A stretch of DNA of 64,000 nucleotides from Nocardiopsis suaedae (lineage in GTDB: Bacteria; Actinomycetota; Actinomycetes; Streptosporangiales; Streptosporangiaceae), in NCBI RefSeq assembly GCF_027706745.1, contig NZ_JAQFWP010000003.1, positions 1 to 64,000 of the forward strand, read 5' to 3'. The notes under the pieces were generated by a model. That model saw only the letters and a list, made by a program, of their open reading frames with translations. It did not search any database and was not told the origin of the DNA. The translations under genes and the position numbers were made by a program. This document shows, piece by piece, positions 1 through 9,474 of this stretch (the stretch's first letter is position 1; every line of letters starts with the position of its first letter).

Positions 1-930
1 CGGGGAGAGCACCACCGAGTACCTCGATGTCGACGTGGACGGGGGCGCCCCGGCCCCGAGACCCCCGAACCGCCCGTATACCCCGAACACCCCGAGCCCT
101 CCGAGGAGCCCGAACCCCCCGAGGAGCCCGGCCCCTGCTCCGAAGCCCAGCAGCGCCAGGGCGACCGGCGCGACAACGACCTGTGGGACATGGTCCCGCT
201 CGACCTGGACTCCGATCCCGGCACCCGCACCTCCAGCTCCGCCCGCTGGACGCTGCCCTCCGGCGGCGAGGTGCGCTGGGCCGGGCTGTACTTCTCCGGC
301 GTCGGCGACCCCGGCGCCGCGTCCGCGCGCATCATGGGCCCCGGCGCGTCCTCCTACTCCGAGGTCGCCGCGTCCGACGTCCGCACCGCCGAGCTGCCCG
401 GCTACACCGCCTACCAGGCGTTCGCCGACGTCACCTCCCAGGTGCGGGCGGGCGGGGGCGGCGAGTGGTGGGTCGCCGACGTGCCCGGGAAGGACGGCGT
501 GAGCACCTACGCCGGCTGGAGCCTGGTCGTCGTCCTGGAGGACCCGTCCGAACGCTTCAACCAGGCCATGGTGCTCGACGACGCCGCCGCGGTCTTCCAC
601 GACGACGGGGTGCGCTTCCCCCTCGCCGGGCTGCTGCCCGCGGCCGTGTCGGGCTCCGTGGACGTGGTCGCCTGGGAAGGCGACGCCGACCTGCCCGGCG
701 ACCGGGTCCTGCTGAACGGGTCACCGCTCACCCCGTCCGGGGGCGACCGCGACCCGGACAACGCCTTCGCGAGCCATGCGCGGGGCGGCGTCGGCCCGCC
801 GCTGGCCTTCGGAACCGACGTGGTCCGGTTCCCGGCCCGGCTTCCCCGCGAGCCCGAGATCCGCTTGGAGACCGAAGGCGACGCGGTGCTGGCCGGGGTG
901 GTGGCGGTGACGGCCCCGATGCGCACCTGA
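1..930 (+). CDS. Secreted or surface protein, C-terminal part, with apparent frameshift near position 50
   Basis: The 5' end lies outside the window. From about position 60 the coding frame is the one ending in TGA at 928-930. It encodes a Pro/Glu-rich linker followed by a roughly 240-residue beta-rich region (starting near LDLDSDPGTRTSSS). That region resembles the extracellular domains of large actinobacterial surface proteins, with sparse Cys and many Gly/Asp turns. From 2 to about 50 a different frame has the high third-position GC expected of coding DNA (EYLDVDVDGGAPAP), while the downstream frame there has poor codons. A one-base loss near 50-60, or a sequencing error, would explain this. 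Function is not recognised; export is inferred only from composition. Confidence 0.5.
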   Translation, partial: RGEHHRVPRCRRGRGRPGPETPEPPVYPEHPEPSEEPEPPEEPGPCSEAQQRQGDRRDNDLWDMVPLDLDSDPGTRTSSSARWTLPSGGEVRWAGLYFSGVGDPGAASARIMGPGASSYSEVAASDVRTAELPGYTAYQAFADVTSQVRAGGGGEWWVADVPGKDGVSTYAGWSLVVVLEDPSERFNQAMVLDDAAAVFHDDGVRFPLAGLLPAAVSGSVDVVAWEGDADLPGDRVLLNGSPLTPSGGDRDPDNAFASHARGGVGPPLAFGTDVVRFPARLPREPEIRLETEGDAVLAGVVAVTAPMRT

Positions 931-1158
931 CGGGCGTCCCCCTCCCCGGAGACCCGCCCGTGACGAGGGGCGACGCCCGCCGATCGACGCTCGGCGGGCA
1001 CCTGCTGTGGCGCCCCGCACGCAAACCGACACAGACTTGGCTAGGCTGTGGGCGGCCTGTCCATCGGCCGGGAGCCGAACACAGGCCGGTACTTCGCGGA
1101 GCGGCCCGGTGCGCATGACCGCTCCGGGCGGCTGGACCTTGGGAAGGGGCGGTGTCGC

Positions 1159-2979
1159 GTGGATCGCTGCGCGCTGTTCGTTGACGCCGGCTACCTCCTC
1201 GCCGACGGCGCGATGGCTGTACACGGAACCCGCAACCGCGACTCCGTGTCCTGGGACTACGCGGGACTCGCCCGACTCCTGGAGGAGGTGGCGCGGGACC
1301 GTACGGGGCTGCCCCTGCTGCGGTGCTACTGGTACGAGGCGACGGCCGACGGCCGCCGCACCCAGGAGCAGGACGGCATCGCGGACATCCCCGGGATCAA
1401 GTTCCGAGCCGCGCGCATCCGTCCGGGCAGACGGGAGGGCGTCGAGAGCTATGTGCAAAGAGACCTGACCACCCTGGCCCGCACCGGCATCCTGTGCGAG
1501 GCGGTGCTGGTCAGCGGTGACGAGGACATGGCCCAGGTGGTGGCCGACGTCCAGGACATGGGCGTTCGCGTGACCGTGGTGCACGTGTCCGTCGAGGGCA
1601 ACTGGACCATCTCGCGGTCGCTGCGCCGCGAGTGCGACGACCTCATCGAGATCGGCGCCGGGCACCTGCGGCCCTACGTCACCCTGCTGTCCGGGGCCGG
1701 AACGGGGGAGACCTCCGCCGCCGAGACCACCGCGCCGCTGTCCAACGGGCGCTCCCGCTCGGCCCCCGAGACCGAGCGGCACCCGGTGGAGGCCCACCCC
1801 GCCTCGTCGCGGGTGGAGCCGGCCGCCCAGCAGAGCGGCGGCATGGAGGCGGTGCTGGCGGCCACCGGCTCCCACCAGGCGATGGGCGGCAGCGCCATGG
1901 ACCAGCTCCGGGCCATGCGCCAGACCCTGGACCGGCAGCGCGGCGGCGACCAGCTCGCCCCGCAGACCGGGCCGGACGCGCCCCGGCAGAACACCTCCGG
2001 CCCGATCGACGCCAACGGGTTCCCGACCGGGCCGCGCGCGTCGCACGCCGCGCCGCCGCGGCAGGAGCCCCCGGCGCCGCCCCCCGCCGCCCCGGCCACC
2101 GGGCCGCAGCCGGCCATGGGCCACCAGCACGGCACGGGGCCCCAGCCCGCCATGGGGGGCTACCAGCACGGCACCGGCCCGCAGCCCGCCATGGGGCACC
2201 AGCACGGCACCGGGCCCCAGCCGGGGATGGGCGCCCAGGGCCCGATGGGCGCGCAGCCGGGCACGGGGCCGCACCCCTCCGCCCCGGCGCACCCGGGGAC
2301 CGGGCCGCAGCCGCCCGCCCACCCCGGCCCGGCGGCCGGACCCGGCCGCGCCGGGCACGGCGACCCCGCCGGGCACGCGGGGCACACCGGGCAGCAGCCC
2401 TCGTTCGCCCCGGACGGCTACGGCACCCCGCAGCAGCGGCCGGCGCCGCCCCAGCCGTCCTACGAACGGGAGGCGCCGCCCGGCGCCGCACCTCCGGATC
2501 CGCGGTACGGACCGACGACCGGGGAGAACCCCGGGTACGGAGGTAACACCGGGCCAAACCCTATTTTTGGGGCCAGTACGGAGGCTGACTCCCCGCAGGG
2601 GAGCGGCACGGGGGGACCGCACGGACCCCCGGGAGGCGGTACTGGCCCCCGGCCCCGACCCAGGGTCCAGCACGGGCCCTACACCGACCCGACCCCCAGC
2701 GCGGACTTCGCCCGCGCCGGGGCGTCGGTCGCGCGCACCATCGAGGACGCGGTGAATGTCGCGCGCCAGGAGGGGAACGACTTCGCCGAGTCCATCGCGC
2801 GCGACGCGCCCGTCCTGTGGCTGGAGGCGGTGCTCGTCCGCCGCCCCCGGATGCCCTCCGACCTGGAGGCGCGGCTGCTGCAGGGGTCGGCGCTGCCGAT
2901 CGACTTCCTGCTGCGCGACGAGGTCCGCGAGGCGCTGCGGCAGGGCTTCTGGGAGGCGCTGGAGCGCCACCGGGAATGA
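1159..2979 (+). CDS. NYN-domain (PIN-like) protein with long Gly/Pro/His-rich middle
   Basis: A 606-residue protein. Residues 1-185 form a NYN domain, the PIN-like fold of predicted metal-dependent ribonucleases: acidic residues D9 (FVDAGYL) and D121/D123 (SGDEDM) are in the expected places, and the strand-turn AVLVSGDEDM is typical. Residues about 190-490 are low-complexity, with tandem copies of a GTGPQPAMG(H/G)QH-type unit around 2100-2290. The last roughly 90 residues are a separate helical segment (ARTIEDAVNVARQ to the end). The GTG start at 1159 is preferred over upstream GTGs because a GGAAGGGG stretch lies at 1142-1149 and the domain begins at once. The small TPR gene follows 41 bp later and may be co-transcribed. 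RNase activity is inferred from family. Confidence 0.8.
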   Translation: MDRCALFVDAGYLLADGAMAVHGTRNRDSVSWDYAGLARLLEEVARDRTGLPLLRCYWYEATADGRRTQEQDGIADIPGIKFRAARIRPGRREGVESYVQRDLTTLARTGILCEAVLVSGDEDMAQVVADVQDMGVRVTVVHVSVEGNWTISRSLRRECDDLIEIGAGHLRPYVTLLSGAGTGETSAAETTAPLSNGRSRSAPETERHPVEAHPASSRVEPAAQQSGGMEAVLAATGSHQAMGGSAMDQLRAMRQTLDRQRGGDQLAPQTGPDAPRQNTSGPIDANGFPTGPRASHAAPPRQEPPAPPPAAPATGPQPAMGHQHGTGPQPAMGGYQHGTGPQPAMGHQHGTGPQPGMGAQGPMGAQPGTGPHPSAPAHPGTGPQPPAHPGPAAGPGRAGHGDPAGHAGHTGQQPSFAPDGYGTPQQRPAPPQPSYEREAPPGAAPPDPRYGPTTGENPGYGGNTGPNPIFGASTEADSPQGSGTGGPHGPPGGGTGPRPRPRVQHGPYTDPTPSADFARAGASVARTIEDAVNVARQEGNDFAESIARDAPVLWLEAVLVRRPRMPSDLEARLLQGSALPIDFLLRDEVREALRQGFWEALERHRE

Positions 2980-3020
2980 CCGGGCGCTGCGGGGGCGGCG
3001 ATGAGCGAGGGAGGCCGACA

Positions 3021-3572
3021 GTGACCCGAGTGACCACGGCCGATCTGGACCGCCTGGAGTTCCGGGCCGTCCAGTCCGGCGACCATGCCGACGTGGCGGC
3101 CGAGCTCCTCGGGCTGGCCAACAGTGTGGACGCGGACAGCGAGGTTTCGCGCGCCGAGCTGTTCGTGCGCGCCGGCGAGCAGTGGGAGATGGCCCAGGAG
3201 TTCGACCGCGCCGCCCGCTCCTACCAGCGGGCCATCGACGACGGCGGCACCACCGTCATCGACGCCCGCGCGCTGCAGGCCGGGGCGCTCCTGGAGCTGG
3301 ACGACATGGACGGCGCCGGGGCCCGCCTGGAGCAGCTCCGCGCCGAGGGGCCGCGGAACCTGCCCACCTTCATCCACATCGCCGAGACGCTGCAGGCCCA
3401 CGGCGACCTGAAGGGCGCGCACACCTGGTCGACGCTGGGGGTGGAGCGCTTCCGGCACCAGGACGTCTCGCCGTACGTGCACGACCTGCTGATGGAGCTG
3501 CTGCGGGTCCGTTTCCGGATCCGCGTCGACCTGGGCCTGGACGAGGACGCCCTGGACCGGATGCTCGACTAG
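3021..3572 (+). CDS. TPR-like helical repeat protein
   Basis: A 183-residue, all-helical protein with two or three TPR-like pairs (AELFVRAGEQWEMAQEFDRA; ARSYQRAIDDGG; AGALLELDDMDGAGARLEQL). TPR proteins act as protein-binding scaffolds, and no catalytic motif is seen. The GTG at 3021 is chosen because GAGGGAGG (3007-3014) sits six bases upstream. Its stop codon overlaps, in antisense, the stop codon of the convergent HAD gene (3569-3572), so the two share their 3' ends with no room for a terminator. It probably travels with the NYN-domain gene just upstream. The partner is unknown. Confidence 0.75.
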   Translation: MTRVTTADLDRLEFRAVQSGDHADVAAELLGLANSVDADSEVSRAELFVRAGEQWEMAQEFDRAARSYQRAIDDGGTTVIDARALQAGALLELDDMDGAGARLEQLRAEGPRNLPTFIHIAETLQAHGDLKGAHTWSTLGVERFRHQDVSPYVHDLLMELLRVRFRIRVDLGLDEDALDRMLD

Positions 3573-4234
3573 GCGGCGCCGTCCGGAGCGCCCCCGCCGC
3601 CCTCCAGCAGGGCGCGGCCCGTGCGGTAGGCCTCCGCCAGGCTGGTGCCCCGGTACGCGGCGGCGGCCAGGTGGGCGATGTGCGCGTCGCCGTTGACCGC
3701 GACCGTGTGGGCCAGGTGGCCGAAGAGCGGCGCGTCGGACATGGAGTCGCCGTAGGCGACGCAGTCCTCGGGGCGCACGCCCAGCGCCGTGCGCACCTCC
3801 TCGGTGATGCGCACCTTGTCCTCGGGTGTGAGGATGCGCTCCGCGTCGGGCGGGGCGGCGAAGGGCGGTGCGGGGAACGGCGAGGCGGAGATCCGGTCGA
3901 AGCCGAACCCGGCCAGCCGCTCGGCGAAGAACGACGGCGACATGGTGATCACCAGGGAGTGCTCGCCGCGGGTGCGGATGTCGGCGCAGACCTCGGCGAT
4001 GCCCTCCAGGAACGGGCCCGACGCGAAGGCGGTGTCGACGTGCGCCGGGGTCAGGTCCGCCCACACCCCGTACAGGGCGGTGGAGAAGCCGCGGGTGTCC
4101 AGCTCGCCCGTGGCGAAGCGGCGTTCCAGGTCGGCGATGGCCTCCTCGGTGCCGCTGGCGCGGGCGATCTCCAGGCTCGCGGTGCTCCCGGCGAGGAGCG
4201 TGCCGTCCATGTCGAAGATGTGCAGCCTCGTCAT
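3569..4234 (-). CDS. HAD-superfamily phosphatase (SerB/PSPase-like, HAD-IB)
   Basis: A 221-residue cytoplasmic hydrolase. HAD motif I is DMDGT at residues 8-12, with nucleophile D8 and acid/base D10. Motif II is the VITMS strand, and motifs III/IV are a Lys (PEDKVRI) and GDSMSDAP with D163. The layout matches the HAD-IB group that includes phosphoserine phosphatase and related phosphatases. The substrate cannot be told from sequence. The ATG at 4234 starts exactly at motif I's strand, and upstream in-frame sequence overlaps the riboswitch region and lacks similarity. It is convergent with, and its stop overlaps, the TPR gene. Confidence 0.85.
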   Translation of the reverse strand: MTRLHIFDMDGTLLAGSTASLEIARASGTEEAIADLERRFATGELDTRGFSTALYGVWADLTPAHVDTAFASGPFLEGIAEVCADIRTRGEHSLVITMSPSFFAERLAGFGFDRISASPFPAPPFAAPPDAERILTPEDKVRITEEVRTALGVRPEDCVAYGDSMSDAPLFGHLAHTVAVNGDAHIAHLAAAAYRGTSLAEAYRTGRALLEGGGGAPDGAA

Positions 4235-4344
4235 CGGGGGGAAGCCTAACCCGCCGCACCGGCGCGCGCTCCACCCCCCACCCCCCGTGTGAGACACGGC
4301 TATCTTGAGGTGGTCGCGCCGGGGTGCCACTAGATGTAGAGTCG

Positions 4345-4620
4345 CTCCCGCCGACGGTTCGCCCCGGTCGCGCAGACCCGGGCGAGGCAAGAGGGAACCC
4401 GGTGCGAATCCGGGACTGCCCCGCAGCGGTGAGTGGGAGACGGCGCGGCCTGACGGCCCGAGAGACCGGGGGACCGGGGCGATCCGGTACCGGGGTCCGC
4501 GCCGACCGGACGTCCGCGGGAACGCACTGGGCGCGTGAGCGCCCGGGAAGCGGTGGACGCCGGGCCGACCGGCCATGGGCCGGGTCGGCGCCCGCGAGTC
4601 CGAAGACCTGCCGCCGGTGT
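4345..4620 (+). promoter_or_regulatory. Cobalamin (B12) riboswitch upstream of nrdAB
   Basis: The conserved B12-box is plain: GGGAACCCGGTGCGAATCCG near 4393, followed by CTGCCCCGCAGCGGTGAG. The 3' end carries GAGTCCGAAGACCTGCC just before 4613. It lies about 145 bases upstream of the nrdA start. In Streptomyces coelicolor a B12 riboswitch represses the nrdABS operon when B12 allows a class II reductase to work. The same logic is inferred here. Boundaries are approximate. Confidence 0.92.
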
Positions 4621-4763
4621 GCGCCCGCGCGCGCACGTTCGACGGGGCCTCGAGGGCGGGCCGCCGCGAGCCGGGTCCGCCGTGTCCGAGGCAGGGCCCC
4701 GCCTCGTGCTTCCCGGCCTCGACTTCCCGACCGGTTGATCGACTACCTGGTGGGAGCGAGCGA

Positions 4764-7262
4764 ATGACCCTCGACACGGAGCCGGAGGCACGGATCGCGC
4801 GAGCGGTGCGGGAGGCGGCGTCCGGCCTGGCCGGAGTGCGGCCGGACGCGGTGGAGGCCGAGGCCCGCCGCGGCCTCTACCCCGGCATCCGCGCCGACGA
4901 GGTGGACCTGGCGCTGGTCATGGCGGCGCGCAGCCTCGTCGAGGAGGACCCCGACTACTCGCCGCTGGCCGCCCGGCTGCTGCTGGGCTCGCTCCGCCGC
5001 GAGGCGCTGACCTTCCTGGCCTCCGCCGACGACGCGGCGGGGCAGGCGGACATGGCCGGGCGCTACCCGGCCTACTTCGCCGACTACGTGGCCCGCGGGG
5101 TGGAGCTGGGCCGGCTCGACCCGGAGCTGGAGAAGTTCGACCTGGAGCGCCTGGGGGCGGCGCTGCGCCCGGAGCGGGACCTGGAGTTCACCTTCCTGGG
5201 CCTGCAGACCCTGTACGACCGCTACTTCCTGCACAGCGACGGGGTGCGCTACGAGCTGCCGCAGGCGTTCTTCATGCGCGTGGCCATGGGGCTGGCCCTG
5301 GAGGAGGACGACCGCGACGCGCGGGCCGTGGAGTTCTACGACCTGCTGTCCTCGTTCGACTTCATGTGCTCCACCCCCACCCTGTTCAACGCGGGCACCC
5401 GCCACGCCCAGCTCTCGTCGTGCTTCCTGACCACGGTCGGCGACGACCTGGAGGGGATCTTCAAGGGGATCTCGGACAACGCCCTGCTGTCGAAGTACTC
5501 CGGTGGCCTGGGCAACGACTGGACCCCGGTCCGCGGCATCGGCGCCCACATCCGCGGCACCAACGGCAAGAGCCAGGGCATCGTCCCCTTCCTCAAGATC
5601 GCCAACGACACGGCGGTAGCGGTCAATCAGGGAGGAAAACGCAAGGGCGCCGTGTGCGCCTATCTGGAGACGTGGCACATCGACGTCGAGGAGTTCCTCG
5701 ACCTGCGCAAGAACACCGGGGACGAGCGGCGGCGCACGCATGACATGAACACCGCCAACTGGGTGCCCGACCTGTTCATGCGCCGGGTCGAGCAGGACGC
5801 CGAGTGGACCCTGTTCTCCCCCGATGAGACGCCCGACCTGCACGACCTCTACGGGCGGGAGTTCACCGAGCGGTACGAGGCCTACGAGCGCGCCGCCGAC
5901 GAGGGGCGGATCCGGGTGTGGCGCCGTGTCCGCGCCGTCGACCTGTGGCGGCGGATGCTCACCATGCTGTTCGAGACCGGGCACCCCTGGATCACCTTCA
6001 AGGACCCGTGCAACCTGCGCTCGCCGCAGCGGCACGCCGGGGTGGTGCACTCCTCGAACCTGTGCACCGAGATCACCCTCAACACCGAGGCCGGCGAGGA
6101 GGTCGCGGTCTGCAACCTCGGGTCGGTCAACCTGGCCCGGCACGTGCGCGGCGGTGAGCTGGACTCCGGGAAATTGGAGCGCACCGTGCGCACGGCCGTG
6201 CGGATGCTCGACAACGTCATCGACGTGAACTTCTACACGATCCCTGAGGCCAAGACGGCGAACATGCGGCACCGGCCGGTGGGCCTGGGGCTGATGGGCC
6301 ACCAGGACGCGCTGTTCCAGCTGCGCATCCCGATGGGCTCCCAGGAGGCGGTGGAGTTCGCGGACACCAGCATGGAGCTGATCTCCTACCACGCCATCTC
6401 CGCCTCCAGCGATCTGGCGGCCGAGCGCGGCGCCTACGCCTCCTTCGACGGGTCGCTGTGGAGCCAGGGCGTTTTGCCCATCGACTCCCTGGAGTACCTG
6501 GCGGCCGAGCGCGGCGGCGACCTGGACGCCGACCGCACCGCCCGCCTGGACTGGGACGGGATGCGCGAACGGGTGCGCGCGCAGGGGATGCGCAACTCCA
6601 ACGTCATGGCGATCGCGCCGACCGCCACCATCGCCAACATCACCGGCGTCGGCCAGTCGATCGAGCCGATCTACCGGAACCTGTTCGTGAAGTCGAACAT
6701 GTCCGGCGACTTCACCGTGGTCAACCCCTACCTGGTGCGCGACCTCAAGGAGCGCGGCCTGTGGGACGACGACATGGTGGCGCGGCTGAAGCTGCACGAC
6801 GGCAGCCTCGGGCCCATCGACCGCGTGCCCGAGGACCTCAAGGAGCTGTACGCCACCGCCTTCGAAGTCGACCCCGAGTGGCTGGTGGACGCCGCCTCCC
6901 GGCGCCAGAAGTGGATCGACCAGGCGCAGTCGCTCAACCTCTACATGGCGGCCCCCAGCGGCCGGAAGCTGGACGCGCTGTACCGGCGCGCGTGGAAGAC
7001 GGGCCTGAAGACCACGTACTACCTGCGCTCGCAGAGCGCCACGCACGTGGAGAAGTCGACGCTCAAGGGCACCGACGGGCGCCTCAACGCCGTGGCGGCG
7101 ACCCCGGGGGCCGCCCCGGCGGCGGCTCCGGCCGCCACACCGGCCGCCACACCGGCCGCGACTCCGGCGGCGGGGTCCGCCGCCGGGAGCGCGCCGGAGA
7201 TCGACCCCGACGCGGGCGCGGTGTGCTCCGTCGACGACCCCGAGTGCGAGGCCTGCCAGTAG
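4764..7262 (+). CDS. nrdA: Ribonucleoside-diphosphate reductase large subunit (class I)
   Basis: An 832-residue catalytic subunit that reduces ribonucleotides to deoxyribonucleotides with the NrdB radical subunit. Active-site features are present: [15 protein letters not shown], the NLCTEI cysteine, and the C-terminal redox pair in ECEACQ, reached by an Ala/Pro-rich linker ([12 protein letters not shown]). The N-terminus aligns with an ATP-cone (ARAVREAAS to the LAARLLL helix) but lacks the usual VxKRDG strand. ATG 4764 follows a GGGAG ribosome site at 4752-4756, and upstream sequence is the riboswitch leader. nrdB follows 95 bp later. Expression is expected to fall when cobalamin is plentiful. 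Confidence 0.95.
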   Translation: MTLDTEPEARIARAVREAASGLAGVRPDAVEAEARRGLYPGIRADEVDLALVMAARSLVEEDPDYSPLAARLLLGSLRREALTFLASADDAAGQADMAGRYPAYFADYVARGVELGRLDPELEKFDLERLGAALRPERDLEFTFLGLQTLYDRYFLHSDGVRYELPQAFFMRVAMGLALEEDDRDARAVEFYDLLSSFDFMCSTPTLFNAGTRHAQLSSCFLTTVGDDLEGIFKGISDNALLSKYSGGLGNDWTPVRGIGAHIRGTNGKSQGIVPFLKIANDTAVAVNQGGKRKGAVCAYLETWHIDVEEFLDLRKNTGDERRRTHDMNTANWVPDLFMRRVEQDAEWTLFSPDETPDLHDLYGREFTERYEAYERAADEGRIRVWRRVRAVDLWRRMLTMLFETGHPWITFKDPCNLRSPQRHAGVVHSSNLCTEITLNTEAGEEVAVCNLGSVNLARHVRGGELDSGKLERTVRTAVRMLDNVIDVNFYTIPEAKTANMRHRPVGLGLMGHQDALFQLRIPMGSQEAVEFADTSMELISYHAISASSDLAAERGAYASFDGSLWSQGVLPIDSLEYLAAERGGDLDADRTARLDWDGMRERVRAQGMRNSNVMAIAPTATIANITGVGQSIEPIYRNLFVKSNMSGDFTVVNPYLVRDLKERGLWDDDMVARLKLHDGSLGPIDRVPEDLKELYATAFEVDPEWLVDAASRRQKWIDQAQSLNLYMAAPSGRKLDALYRRAWKTGLKTTYYLRSQSATHVEKSTLKGTDGRLNAVAATPGAAPAAAPAATPAATPAATPAAGSAAGSAPEIDPDAGAVCSVDDPECEACQ

Positions 7263-7357
7263 CCGCCCCCCTGGCCGGGCGGGCGGCCCGTGACCCCGGC
7301 CGCCCGCCCCACTCCGCACCGCCACAGCCACCGATGAAGAAGGACGACGGAACACCC

Positions 7358-8431
7358 ATGACGACGGCCCCGGAGACCCACGGCACCGGACTCGGCGCGA
7401 TCGACCGCGGCGGCGCCCGCGTGAGCGTCGGCGACAAGGCGATGATCAACGCGCGCGCCGACGTGAACCAGCTGCTGCCGCTGAAGTACCGGTGGGCCTG
7501 GGACAAGTACCTGGCCGGGTGCAACAACCACTGGATGCCCACCGAGGTGTCCATGCAGGCCGACATCGCCCTGTGGAAGTCGGCCGACGGGCTCACCGAC
7601 GACGAGCGGCTCATGGTCAAGCGCAACCTGGGCTTCTTCGCCACCGCGGAGTCGCTGGTGGCCAACAACATCGTGCTGGCGGTCTACCGGCAGCTCACCA
7701 ACCCCGAGTGCCGCCAGTACCTGCTGCGCCAGGCCTTCGAGGAGGCGGTGCACACGCACACCTTCCAGTACATCTGCGAGAGCCTGGGCCTGGACGAGGG
7801 CGAGCTGTTCAACATGTACCGGGAGGTCCCCTCCATCACGGAGAAGGACGCCTGGGCGCTGAAGTACACGCAGAACCTGGAGGACCCGGACTTCCGCACC
7901 GGCACCCCCGAGGCGGACCAGGCGTTCCTGCGCGACCTGGTGGCCTTCTACGTGATCTTCGAGGGGATGTGGTTCTACACGGGCTTCGCCCAGATCCTCT
8001 CCCTGGGGCGCCGCAACAAGATGGTCGGCGTCGCCGAGCAGTACCAGTACATCCTGCGCGACGAGTCGATCCACCTGAACTTCGGCATCGACGTGATCAA
8101 CCAGATCAAGCTGGAGAACCCGCACCTGTGGAGCGAGGGGTTCCAGCGCGAGGTGCGCACGATGCTCGCCGAGGCCTGCGAGCTGGAGGTGGCCTACGGC
8201 AGGGAGACCATGCCGCGCGGCGTCCTGGGCCTCAACGCCGACCTGTGCGAGCGGTACATGCACTTCATCACCGACCGCCGGGCCGAGCAGATCGGCCTGG
8301 AGCCGGTCTTCGGCGGCACGGAGAACCCGTTCCCGTGGATGTCGGAGATGATGGACCTCAACAAGGAGAAGAACTTCTTCGAGACCCGGGTCATCGAGTA
8401 CCAGTCGGGCGGCGGCCTGAGCTGGGACTGA
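7358..8431 (+). CDS. nrdB: Ribonucleotide reductase small subunit, class Ic type (Phe in place of radical Tyr)
   Basis: A 357-residue ferritin-like radical subunit partnering NrdA. Metal ligands are at E98, E129 and H132, and F136 occupies the position of the E. coli radical Tyr122. The spacings 31-3-4 match E. coli D84/E115/H118/Y122 and Chlamydia trachomatis E89/E120/H123/F127. Glu as first ligand together with Phe is the signature of class Ic enzymes, which use a Mn/Fe cofactor instead of a tyrosyl radical. The start could also be the ATG at 7334 (eight residues longer). 7358 is chosen because AGAAGGA lies upstream, though at a rather long spacing of about 14 bases. A terminator hairpin follows at 8442. 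Confidence 0.95.
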   Translation: MTTAPETHGTGLGAIDRGGARVSVGDKAMINARADVNQLLPLKYRWAWDKYLAGCNNHWMPTEVSMQADIALWKSADGLTDDERLMVKRNLGFFATAESLVANNIVLAVYRQLTNPECRQYLLRQAFEEAVHTHTFQYICESLGLDEGELFNMYREVPSITEKDAWALKYTQNLEDPDFRTGTPEADQAFLRDLVAFYVIFEGMWFYTGFAQILSLGRRNKMVGVAEQYQYILRDESIHLNFGIDVINQIKLENPHLWSEGFQREVRTMLAEACELEVAYGRETMPRGVLGLNADLCERYMHFITDRRAEQIGLEPVFGGTENPFPWMSEMMDLNKEKNFFETRVIEYQSGGGLSWD

Positions 8432-8441
8432 CCCGCGGGGA

Positions 8442-8481
8442 CGCGACCCTCCTCCCCGTCGGCGGGGGCGGAGGGTCGTTT
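8442..8481 (+). terminator. Rho-independent-type terminator after nrdAB
   Basis: Perfect 9-bp stem CGACCCTCC (8444-8452) with GGAGGGTCG (8470-8478), then TTTCG. It lies 13 bases after the nrdB stop and ends the riboswitch-controlled unit. Confidence 0.75.
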
Positions 8482-8538
8482 CGCGAGGGGGCCGGACGCG
8501 CCCGGAAGGGGGCGGGAGGGCAGGGATTACCATGTCCC

Positions 8539-9387
8539 ATGCCCAGCACGACCCCTGTAGCGGCGGGCGACCGCCGACACCAGCTTCGCGATTACCTCCG
8601 GACCCGCAGAGCCAGACTCACCCCCGAGGACGTCGGCATGGCCCCCGGAGGGCGGCGCCGCACCCCCGGGCTGCGACGCGAAGAGGTCGCCGTCCTCGCC
8701 GGGGTCGGGGTGTCCTGGTACACCTGGCTCGAACAGGGACGCGACATCAACGTCTCGGCGGAGGTGCTCGACTCCATCAGCCGGGCGCTGCGCCTCAACG
8801 GCCCTGAGCGGTCCCACCTCTACATCCTCTCCGGGCTCAATCCGCCGCGCGGCCACGAACCCGGGACGGCCACGGTCACCCCGGAACTGCGCAACCTGAT
8901 CGACGGGTGGATGCCGCGGCCCGCGATGCTGCGCGACCGGTACTGGAACCTGCTCGCCGTCAACGATGCGGCACGGACCGTCTTCGGTTACGGCGACACC
9001 GACCACAACTGCCTCATCAGCTTCTTCACCAACGCGATGTACCGGGCCATGTACGTCCACTGGGCCGCGGTCGCCCCTGAGGTCGTCGCGGCCTTCCGGG
9101 CCGACGCCGCCGAGTACCTCGGCGACCCCGGTTTCGACCGGGTGGTAGAGGACCTCGGCGCCGTCAGCCCCGAATTCACCGAACTGTGGGCGCGCCACGA
9201 CGTCGGTGAGCACGTCCGGGTCCTCAAGGCGATCCGGCACCCCGAGGCCGGCGGCATGGTCTTCGACAAGAGCACGGTCACGGTGGCCGACCATCCCGAC
9301 TGGAGGCTCGACCTGTACAGCCCGAAGCCGGGCACCGGCACCGAGGAGCGGATGGCGTGGCTCATGGGGGCCTCGGCCCGTCCCTGA
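8539..9387 (+). CDS. MmyB-type XRE transcriptional regulator
   Basis: A 282-residue DNA-binding regulator. Residues about 10-85 are a helix-turn-helix XRE domain (RRTPGLRREEVAVLAGVGVSWYTWLEQGRD, the family's signature, given here in part). Residues about 110-280 are the MmyB-like ligand-binding domain (WNLLAVNDAARTVFG; MVFDKSTVTVADHPDWRL). These regulators bind small hydrophobic ligands and commonly control the adjacent SDR gene. The ATG at 8539 precedes MPSTTPVAAGDRRHQL. An SDR gene follows 87 bp downstream on the same strand and is its likely target. Confidence 0.9.
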   Translation: MPSTTPVAAGDRRHQLRDYLRTRRARLTPEDVGMAPGGRRRTPGLRREEVAVLAGVGVSWYTWLEQGRDINVSAEVLDSISRALRLNGPERSHLYILSGLNPPRGHEPGTATVTPELRNLIDGWMPRPAMLRDRYWNLLAVNDAARTVFGYGDTDHNCLISFFTNAMYRAMYVHWAAVAPEVVAAFRADAAEYLGDPGFDRVVEDLGAVSPEFTELWARHDVGEHVRVLKAIRHPEAGGMVFDKSTVTVADHPDWRLDLYSPKPGTGTEERMAWLMGASARP

Positions 9388-9474
9388 GGAGGGCCGCTCT
9401 TCCAGCCTGGTGGTGTCGGACCCAGGATGAACGAGCCCTGTAGGCCTTCGGCGCGCGCTGCGATTCTCAACGGC

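Noticed and set aside
2100-2300. Tandem repeat as a minisatellite or CRISPR-like array
   Set aside because: The units are in-frame codons of the NYN protein's low-complexity region and vary in length.
721-2970. 749-residue open frame on the minus strand opposite the NYN gene
   Set aside because: Arg/Gly/Val-rich shadow with poor third-position pattern; the plus strand has a clear domain and ribosome site.
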